Below the pieces are notes generated by a model, which worked only from the letters and a program-made list of their open reading frames with translations, was not told where the DNA came from and did not search any database. The position numbers and the translations under genes are program-made. From Sulfopaludibacter sp963835555 (GTDB taxonomy: Bacteria; Acidobacteriota; Terriglobia; Bryobacterales; Bryobacteraceae), in contig CAWIGC010000041.1 in assembly GCA_963835555.1 (NCBI GenBank), positions 193,253 through 257,252 on the forward strand: 64,000 nucleotides of DNA. Reading direction: 5' to 3'. Of this stretch, positions 9,199 to 18,272 are shown one piece after another (positions within the stretch are counted from its first letter, which is position 1; every line of letters begins with the position of its first letter).

Positions 9199-10925
9199 CG
9201 CGGCGCCGGTGGACCTGTTTCGTGCTGGCCTGCGCGGCCGCGGCGGCGCAGGGTATCGCCACGCGCAACGTGAAACCGGCGCCTCGCGATAAGCCCTCCG
9301 GCCGCCCCTGGCCCTCCCGCCTCGTGAACGTCGCCCTACCCGCGGGACTTACCCAACCGGTGATTTATGGCGCCGAATCCGATGTGCAATACCTGATCGA
9401 GACTTCCGCCGGAGGCGTGGCCCTGCTCGATTACGATGGCGATGGCTGGACCGACATCTTCATCGTTGGCGGCGCCCGCTTCGACGCCGCGCCGCCCGGC
9501 GTCACCAACCGGCTCTATCGCAACAATCGCAACGGCACGTTCAGCGACGTGACCGACCGGGCCGGCCTCCGCCGCACAGGCTGGGCACAAGGCGTCGCGA
9601 TCGGCGATTACAACAACGACGGACGCCCCGACTTGTTCGTCACCTACTGGGGAGAGAACGCGCTCTACCGGAATAATGGCGATGGCACCTTCACCGATGT
9701 GGCCAGGGAAGCGGGCCTGTCCGGCGATTCCGGCCGCGCCTACCCGGAGTGGCACTCCGGCGCGACCTTCATCGATTACGACCGCGACGGACTCCTGGAC
9801 CTGTTCGTCACCACCTATGTCGATTACGACATCCGGCGCGTGCCGAAACCCGGCGCCAATGCCAACTGCAACTGGAAAGGCGTGCCCACTCCGTGCGGTC
9901 CGCGCGGCCTGCGCCCCGGACGCCGCTACCTGTTCCACAATCGCGGGGACGGCACTTTCCAGGACGTGTCGAAGCAGTCCGGCATCGCCGATTCGCAGTC
10001 TTCCTTCGGCTTCACCGCCATGGCCGCCGATTTCGACGACGATGGCTGGCCGGATATTTACGTCGCGTGCGACTCCACGCCCTCGCTCCTGTACCGCAAC
10101 AACGGGAATGGCACCTTCACCGAAGAAGGCATTGAGCGGGGGCTGGCTCTCAACCCCGACGGCATGGAACAGGCAGGCATGGGACTGGCCCTCGGAAGCC
10201 TCTTCGGCGATGGCCATTTCGATATCCTGAAAACCCATTTTGCGGACGACTCCGCCGGCTTGTACCGCGGCGATGGTAAGGGCCGGTTCACCGAGACCAC
10301 CTTCCAGAGCGGACTGGGCGTGGAAACCCGCTATGTTTCCTGGGGCGTCGCTTTCCCAGACCTGGATAATGACGGCTGGCCGGATATCTTTATTGTTACC
10401 GGCAATGTCTATCCCGATACCGAGCGCTCCCTGCCGGCCTATCCCTATCGCACGCCCGCGCTCCTGTTTCGGAACCTTGGCAACGGCCGCTTCGAGCAGC
10501 TCGGCCCGGAGGCTGGGCCGGCGCTCGCCGAGCGGCATTCCTCGCGCGGCATGGCCGTCGGCGACCTCGACAACGATGGCGATCTCGATATCGTCGTGTG
10601 GAATCGCAATCAGCCGCCCAGCCTGCTGCGAAACGATTTGACCTCCACCCATCGCTGGCTCGAACTGCAGTTGACCGGCACGCGCTCCAACCGGTCGGCC
10701 ATCGGCGCCACCGTCACCGTCGAGGCTGCCGGACACCGGCAGGCCCAGACCGTGCTCAGCCAGTCCAGCTTCCTTTCGGCATCGGACCTTCGCTTGCACT
10801 TCGGCCTGGGCGACGCCGCTCGCGCCACCGTGACCGTGCGCTGGCCCAGCGGCCTGCGCGAACGCTTTGCCGTCCCGGCGCTCGACCGCGTCGTGCACCT
10901 GGTCGAGGGAACCGGAACAAAATAG
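9195..10925 (+). CDS. CRTAC1 / ASPIC-UnbV family FG-GAP repeat protein, exported
   Basis: 576 residues from a GTG that overlaps the stop of the TPR gene. The N-terminus (RRRWTCFVLACAAAAAQG) is a signal peptide. Repeated calcium-loop motifs follow (DYDGDGWTDIFI, DYNNDGRPDLFV, DYDRDGLLDLFV, DFDDDGWPDIYV, DLDNDGDLDIVV), giving a seven-blade-type propeller. A C-terminal ASPIC/UnbV domain carries RWLELQLTGTRSNRSAIGA, HFGLG and VRWPSG. It is similar in plan to the protein at 703-2400. It probably acts at the cell surface or in the periplasm with the TPR partner; the function is unassigned. It is the last gene of the probable TonB-TPR-CRTAC1 transcription unit. Confidence 0.85.
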   Translation: MTRRRWTCFVLACAAAAAQGIATRNVKPAPRDKPSGRPWPSRLVNVALPAGLTQPVIYGAESDVQYLIETSAGGVALLDYDGDGWTDIFIVGGARFDAAPPGVTNRLYRNNRNGTFSDVTDRAGLRRTGWAQGVAIGDYNNDGRPDLFVTYWGENALYRNNGDGTFTDVAREAGLSGDSGRAYPEWHSGATFIDYDRDGLLDLFVTTYVDYDIRRVPKPGANANCNWKGVPTPCGPRGLRPGRRYLFHNRGDGTFQDVSKQSGIADSQSSFGFTAMAADFDDDGWPDIYVACDSTPSLLYRNNGNGTFTEEGIERGLALNPDGMEQAGMGLALGSLFGDGHFDILKTHFADDSAGLYRGDGKGRFTETTFQSGLGVETRYVSWGVAFPDLDNDGWPDIFIVTGNVYPDTERSLPAYPYRTPALLFRNLGNGRFEQLGPEAGPALAERHSSRGMAVGDLDNDGDLDIVVWNRNQPPSLLRNDLTSTHRWLELQLTGTRSNRSAIGATVTVEAAGHRQAQTVLSQSSFLSASDLRLHFGLGDAARATVTVRWPSGLRERFAVPALDRVVHLVEGTGTK

Positions 10926-10987
10926 TCTCGCCCTGTACCCTGCGCGGCGATTCAAAACAGGGCGCTTCTGTCCGATATGTAAATCGG

Positions 10988-11239
10988 ATGGCTTTGTCCG
11001 TTGAAACGGGAAAGCGGAGGTGTGCATTGCCGGCTGTGAAATTGGATTGCAGGAATCTCCGGTGCCCCATGCCCATCGTCAAAATCAGCCAGGCAGTCAA
11101 GACGATGGCATGTGGGCAGCAGTTGCTGGTGCAAGCAAACGACCCGGCCTTCAAGGCGGATCTGGAAGCCTGGGTAAGACGCATGGGACACCGTCTGGTA
11201 GCGTTCGAAGACGGCCGCCGAGCAGCACGCCGTGATTGA
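10988..11239 (+). CDS. TusA/SirA-family sulfur carrier protein
   Basis: 83 residues. The fold signature LDCRNLRCPMPIVKISQAVK is the classic TusA motif: the Cys of the CPMP sequence (residue 26) is the persulfide-carrying residue, followed by the ACGQ turn. TusA proteins pass sulfane sulfur between enzymes for tRNA thiolation, molybdenum cofactor synthesis or sulfur oxidation. The ATG at 10988 gives a ~17-residue leader before the conserved core; a shorter product starting nearer the core is possible. It heads a four-gene block in which every downstream gene starts within 20 bases of the previous stop: two DsrE-family proteins, then a hybrid histidine kinase. This suggests the carrier hands sulfur to the DsrE proteins and that sulfur state may be sensed by the kinase. 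Confidence 0.85.
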   Translation: MALSVETGKRRCALPAVKLDCRNLRCPMPIVKISQAVKTMACGQQLLVQANDPAFKADLEAWVRRMGHRLVAFEDGRRAARRD

Positions 11240-11256
11240 GAAATCAGGTTTGCCCG

Positions 11257-11851
11257 ATGAGCCACGTTGATCGCGGCGAACTCCATCCCGGGCAGCCGGC
11301 CAGCGGAGCCGGCCCTCTCTGCATCGATGACCGTCTGCGGCAACTGGAGTCACAGGTTGCGGAGCTGTCGCATGCCCAGAGCCGTCAGGGAATCACCATC
11401 ATCGCTTTCAGTGGCGAGATGGATAAGCTGACGACCGCCTTCATGCTCGCCACCGGCGCAGCCGCCATGGGAATGACCGTGTCTATGTTCTTTACGTTTT
11501 GGGCTCTGGCGGCCGTCAGAAAGCAGGGCGCATTCCGCGGAAAAAGCCTCCTCGACCGCCTGTTGGGCCTCATGCTGTCCTCCGGCCCCGAACAGCGTCG
11601 GACCGTCGAGATGGACCATGTTCGGTCTGGGGCGGCCGTTCCTCCGGCATGTGCTCCGAAAGCGCCACGTGGAGTCGCTGGGCAACCTGGTCTTACTTGC
11701 CAGAGAGATGGGGGTGCGCATGGTGGCCTGTCAGACGGCCATGGAAGTGATGGGCCTGACCAGAGAAGAAATGCTGGATGGAGTCGAGTTTGGAGGGGTT
11801 GCCACTTGTCTGGATGCGGCCCGGAACTCGGGGTCCACAATACTGATATGA
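11257..11851 (+). pseudogene. DsrE/DsrF/DrsH-like family protein, interrupted by a one-base frameshift
   Basis: The first half (DKLTTAFMLATGAAAMGMTV, then SMFFTFWAL) and the second half (LLAREMGVRMVACQTAMEVM, LDGVEFGGVATCL) are both strongly DsrE-like but lie in different frames. Joining them needs removal of one base near 11605-11618, where the family expects a smooth run into MFGLG. The repaired product would be 197 residues, with a ~45-residue charged N-terminal extension and the conserved sulfur-accepting Cys in VACQ. Both halves are well preserved, so this is either a very recent mutation or a sequence error. Start chosen: ATG at 11257, 17 bases after tusA. DsrE-type proteins accept sulfur from TusA in sulfur relay systems. 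Confidence 0.75.
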
Positions 11852-11861
11852 GGTGGACCGA

Positions 11862-12236
11862 ATGGACCAAAAGCCGGAACTCCTGATCGTCATCTGTTCC
11901 GGTCCGGAGGACGCGCGTCGCGCCACCCTGGGCTTCGCCGCGGCTCTGGCAGCCACAGCCTGCGGCATGTCGGTAACGTTGTTTCTGGTGATGGACGGCG
12001 TCCGGTGGGCGCATCCATCGGAGGGCAATGACTCGCAGGCGCCGGGCTTTCCCCCCGTGGCGCAACTGCTCGAAGGCATTGCCGCCGCCGGAGGCCGGAT
12101 CGAGGTATGTTCAACCTGCGTCGAGGGCGTCTGCCTCGCGACGCCGGAAGGCGCGCCGCTGCGGCCCGGAGTCGTGCTTGGCGGGCTCGCTTCGGTCGTC
12201 ATCCGCATGAGCCGGATGCCCGCCGTGACCTTCTGA
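11862..12236 (+). CDS. DsrE/F-like small sulfur-relay protein
   Basis: 124 residues from the ATG at 11862, which has AGGTGG six bases upstream; an in-frame GTG lies at 11853. It has the alternating beta/alpha pattern of the DsrE fold (LLIVICSGPEDARRATLGFA, then a hydrophobic strand VTLFLVMDGVRW). The C-terminal part carries EVCSTCVEGVC, matching the position where DsrE/YchN-type proteins hold a redox or persulfide Cys. It sits between the other DsrE protein and the kinase, only one base from the kinase start. A partner of TusA is the likely role; whether it transfers sulfur or forms a hetero-oligomer with its neighbour is unknown. Confidence 0.75.
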   Translation: MDQKPELLIVICSGPEDARRATLGFAAALAATACGMSVTLFLVMDGVRWAHPSEGNDSQAPGFPPVAQLLEGIAAAGGRIEVCSTCVEGVCLATPEGAPLRPGVVLGGLASVVIRMSRMPAVTF

Positions 12237-12237
12237 T

Positions 12238-13974
12238 ATGACACCAGCGGACCAGACCGTCGTGCCCGCAGACGCACAAAAGGAGATCGAGCACCTCCGC
12301 CGCGAGAACCGCCGCCTGCGTTTGCATGCGGAGAAAGTGGCCGACGCCAATGCCTATGCGGCGGAGATGGTGGCCGAACTCGAGGCCGCCAAAGCCCAGA
12401 TCGACGAGAAAGAGTCTTACCTCAAGGCGATTTTCGAATCCGCCCAGGTGGGCATCATGACCGTGGATCCCAGCGACTACCGCATCCTCGATATCAACAC
12501 ACACGCCGCGCAGTTGATCGGCAGGCCGCGCGAGCAAATACTGGGCCGGCCCTGCCGTTCCGTCTTTTGTCCGGGCCCGGATGGCGCCTGCCCCATCAAC
12601 GATCTCGGCCAGGCCGTGGACCGGTCGGAACGCAATCTGCTGCCTTGCGGTGGAGCCGAAATCCCCGTCCTCAAGTGTGTCGTGCCCATCGTGAGCCGCG
12701 ACAAGCTGATTTTCGTCGAGACCTTCGTAGATATCCGCGATCGAAAACGAGCCGAAGATCAGATGAGGAAAGCCAAGGAGGCGGCGGAAGCTGCCAGTCG
12801 CACCAAAAGTGAGTTCCTGGCCAACATGAGCCACGAGATTCGCACCCCCATGAATGGCGTCATCGGCATGTCCGACGTGTTGCTCGAAACCTCCCTGGAT
12901 TCCCGGCAAAAGGACTACGTTTCCATGGTGAAATCCTCGGCTACCTCTCTGCTCTCGATCCTCAACGACATTCTGGACTGCTCCAAACTCGAGGTCGGCA
13001 AGCTGGAACTGGAGTCGATGGAGTTCAACCTTCGCGCGACCGTCGGCGAAACCCTGAAGGCGATGAATGCCCTGGCCCTTCAGAAAGGCCTCCAACTGAA
13101 CTCGGAAATCGATCCCGCGCTTCCACAGACTCTCATAGGCGATCCCGGCCGCCTCCGGCAGATTCTGGTCAATCTCGTCGGCAACTCCCTTAAGTTCACC
13201 GAGCAGGGCGAAGTCGCCGTCCGGGCAGCCCCGGTGTGGGCGCCGGAGGGTGAATTCACGTGGGTTCACTTCAGCGTCAGGGATACCGGCATGGGCATCC
13301 CGCCGCGCCAGCAGGACGCCATTTTTGAAGCCTTCCGGCAGGCCGATGGCTCCGTCGCCCGGCGCTACGGAGGTACCGGGCTGGGACTCACCATATCGCG
13401 CCAGTTGGTGCACAGAATGGATGGTGAAATCTGGCTGGAGAGTCAGGTTGAACGGGGCGCTACCTTCCACTTCACGGCGCGATTTCAGACCGCCCCGGCG
13501 CCCCATGAGAATCTCCTCGTCCGTTCAAACCGGCCAGACTCCGCAACGGTGGAACCGCCGCCATTGCACGCATCGTCCGGCAAGCCCCTCCGAATCCTGG
13601 TAGCAGACGACAATCTGGTGAACCGGATCGTGGCTGTAGCCCTGCTGGAAAAGCGTGGCGTCACCGTGACTGTCGCCCAGGACGGCCGGCAGGCCGTCGA
13701 TGCCGCCGCCGCACAGACTTTCGATATGATCCTGATGGACGTACAAATGCCCGAAATGGATGGCTTCGAAGCTACCGCCGCAATTCGGGACAGGGAGAAA
13801 ACAACCGGGGCGCATGTCCCTATCGTCGCGCTGACTGCCCATGCCATGAAGGCGGATCGCGAAAAATGCCTGTCGATGGGAATGGATGGCTATCTTTCAA
13901 AACCCATCGCGGCCCGGGAGTTGCTACGGGCCATCCAGATGCTTCACCAGTCTCTCCGGTTGCCTGCGCTATAG
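12238..13974 (+). CDS. hybrid sensor histidine kinase: coiled coil, Cys-rich PAS, HisKA, HATPase, receiver
   Basis: 578 residues and no membrane segment, so cytoplasmic. Residues ~10-60 form a coiled coil. Residues ~60-175 form a PAS domain containing a Cys cluster C-x4-C-x6-C (CRSVFCPGPDGACP) plus two further Cys residues. The HisKA H-box is FLANMSHEIRTPMNGVIGM. The ATP-binding N, G1 and G2 boxes are NLVGNSLKFTEQG, VRDTGMGIP and YGGTGLGLTIS. The C-terminal receiver has ADDN, the phospho-acceptor Asp in LMDVQMPEMDG and the Lys in LSKPI. There is no output domain, so it needs a separate phosphotransfer partner. Because it is the last gene of the TusA-DsrE-DsrE block, a sulfur- or redox-sensing role through the PAS cysteines is inferred. 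Confidence 0.85.
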   Translation: MTPADQTVVPADAQKEIEHLRRENRRLRLHAEKVADANAYAAEMVAELEAAKAQIDEKESYLKAIFESAQVGIMTVDPSDYRILDINTHAAQLIGRPREQILGRPCRSVFCPGPDGACPINDLGQAVDRSERNLLPCGGAEIPVLKCVVPIVSRDKLIFVETFVDIRDRKRAEDQMRKAKEAAEAASRTKSEFLANMSHEIRTPMNGVIGMSDVLLETSLDSRQKDYVSMVKSSATSLLSILNDILDCSKLEVGKLELESMEFNLRATVGETLKAMNALALQKGLQLNSEIDPALPQTLIGDPGRLRQILVNLVGNSLKFTEQGEVAVRAAPVWAPEGEFTWVHFSVRDTGMGIPPRQQDAIFEAFRQADGSVARRYGGTGLGLTISRQLVHRMDGEIWLESQVERGATFHFTARFQTAPAPHENLLVRSNRPDSATVEPPPLHASSGKPLRILVADDNLVNRIVAVALLEKRGVTVTVAQDGRQAVDAAAAQTFDMILMDVQMPEMDGFEATAAIRDREKTTGAHVPIVALTAHAMKADREKCLSMGMDGYLSKPIAARELLRAIQMLHQSLRLPAL

Positions 13975-14121
13975 ATCCACGGATCTCAGGATCTTCCCGA
14001 ATACGTGATGGCCGGCTTGAGTTCCACGGAAACCCGGCCCCCGAGCGGCCCCCAGGACCAGCGCCACTGCCAGCGCCAGCATCGCCAATTCTAAAATCGT
14101 GGCCACACATCCCTGTTTCAT
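13969..14121 (-). CDS. possible 50-residue single-pass membrane protein
   Basis: The reading frame begins MKQGCVATILELAMLALAVA, with one hydrophobic segment of ~20 residues and a basic C-terminal tail. GGAGG lies about ten bases upstream of the ATG on this strand, a better ribosome site than most in the window. It converges on the kinase gene, with the two stop codons overlapping or abutting. No family recognised. Supported only by RBS and composition. Confidence 0.4.
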   Translation of the reverse strand: MKQGCVATILELAMLALAVALVLGAARGPGFRGTQAGHHVFGKILRSVDL

Positions 14122-14231
14122 GCGTCCATTCCTCCACCTGTTTGCTACCTTAGCACGGCCCTTGCCGGAGCCTCGGGCAGCGCCAAAAACTGCCACTTGA
14201 TTTTCGCCTTTTATTCGCCTATGCTGGTGGC

Positions 14232-14525
14232 GTGTCCAGCACCTGCCGGGTTTCTTTCGATGACGGCGCGGGGATGACTCACACTGTTTCTGTCTCGGCT
14301 TCGTCGTTGTACGAGGCGGCGGCCCTGGCGCTCGCGGAATTCAAGAAGTCGGGCTTCGCCCTCGCAGAAGTGGGAGCGGGCACGCGCCTCAAGGTGGCCG
14401 TGGAGGCTCCGGCTACCGTGCATGAACTCAGCGTCCGGACGCTCCAGACGTGGCTCGACACCAACGGAAAAACACCGCGCGAGCAGGGGCTCAAGGTGAC
14501 CCTCCGGCAGATTCTCCGCCACTGA
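14232..14525 (+). CDS. conserved-looking small hypothetical protein
   Basis: 97 residues from a GTG start. The pattern is a beta-rich N-terminus (TCRVSFDDGAGMTHTVSVSA), an Ala-rich helix (LYEAAALALAEFKKSG), a second strand pair and a C-terminal helix (LSVRTLQTWLDTNGKTP). This reads as a small compact cytoplasmic domain. Codon usage resembles the neighbours. I do not recognise a named family and assign no function. It is isolated, 180 bases before the second TonB receptor. Confidence 0.55.
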   Translation: MSSTCRVSFDDGAGMTHTVSVSASSLYEAAALALAEFKKSGFALAEVGAGTRLKVAVEAPATVHELSVRTLQTWLDTNGKTPREQGLKVTLRQILRH

Positions 14526-14613
14526 GAACAGGCAACCTGCACTTACTGTGTCGTGACCGGCCGGGTAATTCCCCCGTTATGATCGAAACCGAACACGGCA
14601 CTCAAAGAATCAG

Positions 14614-14642
14614 TTGACTTTCTCACGCCAAGTGATTAAAGT
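14614..14642 (+). promoter_or_regulatory. weak candidate promoter for the second TonB receptor
   Basis: TTGACT at 14614-14619 and TAAAGT at 14637-14642 are spaced by 17 bases and lie 64 bases before the receptor ATG. Each box has one or two mismatches to the sigma-70 consensus. Confidence 0.3.
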
Positions 14643-14705
14643 CCAATCCATAGTTGCTTTGCGGTAAGTGCTGGGATGGTCTGACTCGAAGCGGCGGGAG
14701 GCTCC

Positions 14706-17700
14706 ATGGTGAGTGTAAGAAGTCCCTTTGTAATTCTCTTACTGACGTCCATATTTGGCGTGAGTGCGATACTGGCACAGTCTGAGCGCGGCACCGTTAC
14801 CGGGGTCGTTCGCGATGCCTCGGGGGCGGTGGTGCCGGGCGCGGCAATCCGGATTACCAATGTGGCGACCAATGTAAATACGGCCACTACAAGCAACGGC
14901 TCCGGCGAGTTCACGGTGCCCGGCGTTGCCGCCGGAAAATATAATCTGCGCGTGGAAAAACAAGGGTTCCGCACCTTTGTTCTCGCCGGCGTCACAGTAG
15001 ACGCGGCCACCACTGTACGCACCGATGCCACGCTGGAACTCGGAGAAGCGCGGCAAACCGTCGAGGTGCAGGCCACCGCCGCTCAGTTGCAGACCCAGGA
15101 CGCCACCTCCAGCACCTCTGTCGAAAACACCCTGGTCAACGATCTGCCCCTGGTGGTGAGCGGAACCGTGCGGACACCGTTCGATCTCGCCGCGCTTACT
15201 CCCGACGCCAAAAACCTCGGCGGCGATAATGGCTTCATTCTGGGCGGCGGTCAGGCCGCATCGTACGGAACATCCCTGGACGGCATTTCCACTAATACCA
15301 GCCGCGCGCTGTCCAAAAGTTGGGTGGCGTCGAATTCGCCCTCGGTCGAGGCCATCGAACAGTTCACCGCCGAGTCCAATGGATTCAAAGCCGAGTACGG
15401 CCATGCCGGCGGCGGCAGCCTGACTTACGTGTCCAAATCGGGCACTAACGATTTTCACGGGTCCGCTTACGAATTCGTGCGCAACAACGATTTCGATGCC
15501 AACAACTTTTTTAATAACGCCAACAGAATCCCCAACTCTATCTATAAACAGAATGACTTCGGAGCCACCGTCGGCGGACCGGTCTGGATTCCCAAGCTCT
15601 ACCACGGCAAGGATAAGACGTTCTTTTTCTTTTCGTACGAGGGCTTTCGCAATCGCACCGGCGCCAACGGCAGCGCCTTCACCGTCCCCACCCCGGAAAT
15701 GTACAATGGCGATTTCAGCAACTGGGTCACTTCATCCGGTACCCGGATTCCCATTTACAATCCCATCGGACAGGTGCAGAACAGCGATGGCACCTACACC
15801 CGCCAGCCGTTCCCGGGCAACGTGATTCCCAAGAACCTGTTCAGCCCGGCCTCCTTGAAGGCGCTCAGCGTGTTCCAGGGCAACGGCGCCCTGGCCCCGA
15901 ATAATAACGCCATTCCGGGAACCCCGGCCTATGTCAACAATAACTTCCTCGAGACCTCCGGAACACAAATCTATCCGGTCAACAAGGAAAGCGTCAAGCT
16001 CGATCACACGTTGAGCGCGAAGCATCGCATCTCCGGCTATTACGGACACGATAGCGAGCATCAGACCTTTGGTCCCGACGGGCCCCCCACTCTTCCGGGC
16101 CTCTATTCCAACTATAACGACTTGATCCAGCAGACCGACGTCGTGCGCTTTAGCTGGATCTGGAGCCTCAGCCCGAACAAGATCAATAACTTCTACGCCG
16201 GCGGCAATAACTGGCGGCAGGACCACAAACCACCCCAGGAGTACATCGGCAACTGGAAAAGCAAGTTCTGCCTGCCGAATGTTCCGGACTGTAACGAGAA
16301 TCTGGTGAACCTGTTCTCCGGCGGCACCGGAGACACTTACAGCACCTGGGGCGGCCAGGCCGACAACGGTTCCGAAAATACCGTCTATGGCTACAACGAC
16401 GACTTCACCTGGATCAAGGGACATCACACCTTCAAATTCGGCGGTATGCTCCAGATCAATCACTACAACGGCTTTGGGCGGCAGTGCGAGGCCGGTTGTG
16501 TAGGCTTCAGTTACCAGGAAACCGGCGTTCCCGGCGGTTCCAATCCGAATGCCGGCGGCAATGCCTTTGCTTCATTTCTGCTGGGCTACGCGGACAGCGG
16601 GCAGATCGACACCGTGCGCTTCATTGGCCAGCAATTCTATTACGTGGGCGGTTATGTTCAGGATGACTGGCGAGTCACCGACAAACTGGTTTTAAACCTC
16701 GGCCTCCGCTACGACATCAACCTGCCGCCTACCGGACTCAACGATCGCTGGAGCGATTTTTCGCCCACCACGCCCAATCCGGCGGCGGGCGGAATTCCGG
16801 GCGCGGTGCTGTTCGCCGGAGGTTGCCCGGGGTGCGTGGGCTCGCGCACTTTGGGCGGCCTCTGGACCAAGGGGATTGGTCCGCACGCCGGTTTCGCGTA
16901 TTCGAAAGACGCCAAAACCGTGTTTCGCGGCTCGTATGCCCGCTCGTTCGGTTCGCTGGTGTCGGTCACCGGGTCCACTCACGCCATGGGGTTCACCTTG
17001 ACGCAGGGCTTCTCCAGCAGCGATTCCGGCATTCTGCCCACTTTCACCATGGATCAGGGCATGCCGCCGTGGACCGCTCCCCCGTTCATTAACCCTTCCG
17101 TCGCCAATGGCTCCAGCGTGGCTTGGTTTCAGGGCCAGGAAACCACCAAGCTACCCGCCTTCGATAACTTCAATTTCTCCATCCAACGGCAACTGAGTAA
17201 CACCATGGTGGCCGAGATTGGCTACAATGCCGTGCTGGGCAGCCATTTGCAGACGCAGTTACTCCAGTACAACCAGATTAATCCCTCGTACCTTACCGCG
17301 TTCGGCACCGTGGCGCAGAGCATTACCGTCTTAAATAGTCTGGTGGGCTCGGCCACAGCCAATGCGGCGGGAATTACCGCCCCGTTTCCCGGATTCAACG
17401 CCCTGTGGGGCAGCCGCGCCACCGTGGCCCAGGCGCTGCGGCCCTTCCCGCAGTACACCACGATCGACACGTACAACGGCCAGGGCGACCATAGCGGTCA
17501 TTCCACTTATCATGCGCTGCTCGCCAAGTTCAACAAGCGCGTGGCCTCGGGTCTCACGTTCCAGGCCTCCTATGTGCTCTCCAAGATTCTCACCGACGCC
17601 GATACCGCGTGGGGAACTCAGTACGCCGCCGACCTGTATAATCGCGGCCTGGAAAAATCTATCGGGGCGTTCGACGTGACCCACGATTTCAAGTTCGCCG

Positions 17701-18272
17701 GCGTCTACGACCTGCCTTTCGGGAAGGGCCGCCATTGGCTCGACAAGGGGCCTGCCGCGTGGATCATCGGAAACTGGCGGATCTCCAGCATCAACATCTA
17801 CGATAGCGGGACGCCGGTGGGCCTCGGCACCGCCCTGACGCTGCCGGTCTATGCCAGCGGCGCCGGCGGCCGCGTGCCGGCCTACGTCACCTCGTACAAC
17901 GGGTGGCAGCCCAACTGGACAGGCGGTTTCGATCCCGGGAAGGACCACTTTTTCGTTCCCTACGGCACCGGCCCCTTCCCGGCGCAAGGCACTGGAACGG
18001 CCCTGAACAGCATCGGCAATGCGACCCGCTACAACCCCAAAGTGCGCCTGTTCCCGAATCTGAATGAAAGTCTTTCGCTGACCCGCACATTTCCCATCCG
18101 CGAGAAAAAGTCCATCGAAATTCGCGCGGAGGCCTTCAATGCCTTTAACCGGGTGCGGTTCGGCACAGGTAATACGCAACTCCAGAACCCGCTCTTCGGG
18201 GTATTGACGGGTTCGGGGAGCCAGTTCAATACGCCGCGACAACTGCAACTGGCCGCCAAGCTGTACTTCTGA
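14706..18272 (+). CDS. TonB-dependent receptor, Oar type, with N-terminal carboxypeptidase-regulatory domain
   Basis: 1188 residues. A signal peptide (FVILLLTSIFGVSAILAQ) is followed by a carboxypeptidase-regulatory-like domain (GTVTGVVRDASGAVVPGAAI), the plug (GTSLDGISTNTSRALSKSW, AEYGHAGGGSLTYVSKSGT) and a beta-barrel ending in KLYF. It is a paralogue of the receptor at 4578-8060 with the same plan but clearly diverged. It imports an unidentified large ligand across the outer membrane. The barrel has several Cys pairs in loops (KFCLPNVPDCNE, GRQCEAGCVG and GGCPGCVG), suggesting disulfide-stabilised extracellular loops, which the first receptor lacks. Confidence 0.9.
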   Translation: MVSVRSPFVILLLTSIFGVSAILAQSERGTVTGVVRDASGAVVPGAAIRITNVATNVNTATTSNGSGEFTVPGVAAGKYNLRVEKQGFRTFVLAGVTVDAATTVRTDATLELGEARQTVEVQATAAQLQTQDATSSTSVENTLVNDLPLVVSGTVRTPFDLAALTPDAKNLGGDNGFILGGGQAASYGTSLDGISTNTSRALSKSWVASNSPSVEAIEQFTAESNGFKAEYGHAGGGSLTYVSKSGTNDFHGSAYEFVRNNDFDANNFFNNANRIPNSIYKQNDFGATVGGPVWIPKLYHGKDKTFFFFSYEGFRNRTGANGSAFTVPTPEMYNGDFSNWVTSSGTRIPIYNPIGQVQNSDGTYTRQPFPGNVIPKNLFSPASLKALSVFQGNGALAPNNNAIPGTPAYVNNNFLETSGTQIYPVNKESVKLDHTLSAKHRISGYYGHDSEHQTFGPDGPPTLPGLYSNYNDLIQQTDVVRFSWIWSLSPNKINNFYAGGNNWRQDHKPPQEYIGNWKSKFCLPNVPDCNENLVNLFSGGTGDTYSTWGGQADNGSENTVYGYNDDFTWIKGHHTFKFGGMLQINHYNGFGRQCEAGCVGFSYQETGVPGGSNPNAGGNAFASFLLGYADSGQIDTVRFIGQQFYYVGGYVQDDWRVTDKLVLNLGLRYDINLPPTGLNDRWSDFSPTTPNPAAGGIPGAVLFAGGCPGCVGSRTLGGLWTKGIGPHAGFAYSKDAKTVFRGSYARSFGSLVSVTGSTHAMGFTLTQGFSSSDSGILPTFTMDQGMPPWTAPPFINPSVANGSSVAWFQGQETTKLPAFDNFNFSIQRQLSNTMVAEIGYNAVLGSHLQTQLLQYNQINPSYLTAFGTVAQSITVLNSLVGSATANAAGITAPFPGFNALWGSRATVAQALRPFPQYTTIDTYNGQGDHSGHSTYHALLAKFNKRVASGLTFQASYVLSKILTDADTAWGTQYAADLYNRGLEKSIGAFDVTHDFKFAGVYDLPFGKGRHWLDKGPAAWIIGNWRISSINIYDSGTPVGLGTALTLPVYASGAGGRVPAYVTSYNGWQPNWTGGFDPGKDHFFVPYGTGPFPAQGTGTALNSIGNATRYNPKVRLFPNLNESLSLTRTFPIREKKSIEIRAEAFNAFNRVRFGTGNTQLQNPLFGVLTGSGSQFNTPRQLQLAAKLYF

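Noticed and set aside
9336..11027. 563-codon minus-strand frame opposite the second CRTAC1 gene
   Set aside because: Same antisense effect of Asp/Gly-rich repeats; it crosses the gene border into the tusA region without any motif.
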